The notes beneath the pieces were generated by a model. The model was not told where the DNA came from and made no database searches. It saw only the letters and a list, made by a program, of their open reading frames with translations. From Bacteroidales bacterium (GTDB lineage: Bacteria > Bacteroidota > Bacteroidia > Bacteroidales > S143-33): 15,763 nt of DNA. The DNA lies in NCBI GenBank assembly GCA_027083655.1, contig JALWNS010000132.1, positions 8,088-23,850 on the forward strand. The letters run 5' to 3'. Positions 15,081 to 15,763 of the stretch are shown here, piece after piece. Numbering within the stretch: the first letter of the stretch is position 1; the number at the start of each line of letters is the position of its first letter. Made by a program: the position numbers and the translations under genes.

Positions 15081-15763
15081 GTTATAATCTCTCCTAAGAT
15101 CATTAAGAACAACACCTCTGTTGCCCTTATGTGCTGGGCCAGGAAAAACAAACTCAGCGGCCAACTCCTGTTAATCTCTGCGAAATTACTGTTTTATCTG
15201 ACAACCTTTGCAATTGGGGTGTTACTATACACCCTGCACATTCGACTACCTTACGCCTTTGCATTCCTGGCTTCTATGTGGGGACTTTTTGCTTTTGTTA
15301 GCTATGCCAAATATGAACGGGAGATAAAAAGAAATAGATCCAAGCAGAGACTTAGCACAAGAAAAACCTATGAATTATTGCTCGTTCTGTCCATTGCTGT
15401 CAATGTAACATTCCTGTCAAACCACCTCATGTTCAAAGATTTCTCATCTGATACATTACTCAACCCTCGAGTTGTAGAAAATCATAGCATCCAAAACATT
15501 TTCCTGTCTTCAGGGGAGCCTAGCTATCTGAGACTGGACACAAAAAATATTCTTACAGATCCCTTGTCCAAAGTACAATCAACAATAATTAACGGAATGA
15601 AAAAAATTAATGCAAATAACTGGGGGTGGTTCACCCGGACAGTGCTAACTATTCTGTTCTTAGTAGCACTCGCAGGTTTAGGTTATATCCTCATGATATT
15701 AGCCTGTTCTCTATCTTGTAGCGGACAAGAAACTCTTGCCTATATTGTTTTAGTGGCCGATGG
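15072..15763 (+). CDS. Multi-pass membrane protein (3' end cut by window)
   Basis: An open frame runs from ATG 15072 to the window end without stop, giving at least 230 residues; the C-terminus is missing. Probable inner-membrane protein with hydrophobic segments at about 32-56, 60-79, 101-117, 187-212 and a further one from 221 onward. A hydrophilic loop (about 118-186) between segments 3 and 4 should face one side of the membrane. Near the end is a cysteine pair in the segment ACSLSCSGQE (211-220), followed by a small-residue helix. I have seen similar cysteine-containing segments in Bacteroidota hypothetical membrane proteins, but cannot name a family. It follows the two-helix protein after an 85-base gap, same strand. 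An inverted repeat (15034-15041 with 15073-15080) could cover the start codon. Confidence 0.78.
   Translation, partial: MGEVIISPKIIKNNTSVALMCWARKNKLSGQLLLISAKLLFYLTTFAIGVLLYTLHIRLPYAFAFLASMWGLFAFVSYAKYEREIKRNRSKQRLSTRKTYELLLVLSIAVNVTFLSNHLMFKDFSSDTLLNPRVVENHSIQNIFLSSGEPSYLRLDTKNILTDPLSKVQSTIINGMKKINANNWGWFTRTVLTILFLVALAGLGYILMILACSLSCSGQETLAYIVLVAD

Noticed and set aside
1..15763. tRNA, rRNA, CRISPR or insertion sequence
   Set aside because: No cloverleaf-like region, regular repeat array, transposase motif or flanking direct repeats were seen on either strand.

Overview
The window reads as a chromosomal segment of a Bacteroidota bacterium, probably a Bacteroidales-like lineage that uses the type IX secretion system (T9SS). 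The signs are AT-rich DNA, starts without Shine-Dalgarno sequences, exact TAnnTTTG -7 promoter motifs, an OmpA protein with PorE architecture, a T9SS C-terminal sorting domain, a bTHX ribosomal protein gene and a Bacteroidetes-type class I dihydroorotase. I found no mobile element, tRNA, rRNA or CRISPR array.

Layout. (1) 1-4260: a PorE-like OmpA protein (minus) is divergent from a secreted protein built of five Ig-like/OmpL47-type repeats (plus); a perfect hairpin follows the latter. (2) 4259-7250: an unrecognised 118-residue protein (plus) converges, across a bidirectional terminator, on a large molybdenum hydroxylase (minus) of the selenium-dependent xanthine dehydrogenase type, with its iron-sulfur and molybdopterin parts fused and no FAD part. 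(3) 7330-9362: a two-gene unit joined by an ATGA overlap, a membrane-anchored family 2 glycosyltransferase and a GH26-like lipoprotein. (4) 9402-10811: a GC-rich hairpin separates that unit from a convergent phosphofructokinase (minus). (5) 10935-15763: a plus-strand series with a helical lipoprotein, the 37-residue bTHX gene with its own promoter motif and terminator, pyrC, a T9SS cargo protein and two membrane proteins, the last cut by the window edge.

Functions. Three genes are core metabolism or translation (pyrC, phosphofructokinase, bTHX). Most of the others act in the cell envelope or on its surface: the PorE-like anchor, the repeat protein, two lipoproteins, the T9SS cargo, the glycosyltransferase and the membrane proteins. 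The PorE-like protein and the sorting-domain protein fit together as parts of one secretion pathway, although they are not in one operon.

The most unusual observation is the GH26-like lipoprotein. The segment that normally ends a GH26 barrel (helix 7, strand 8, helix 8) appears at its N-terminus directly after the lipobox, and the protein stops just after the expected catalytic nucleophile on strand 7. This looks like a natural circular permutation. Second-tier observations are a terminator lying between bTHX and pyrC with no recognisable pyrC promoter, and an inverted repeat that could cover the start codon of the last gene.
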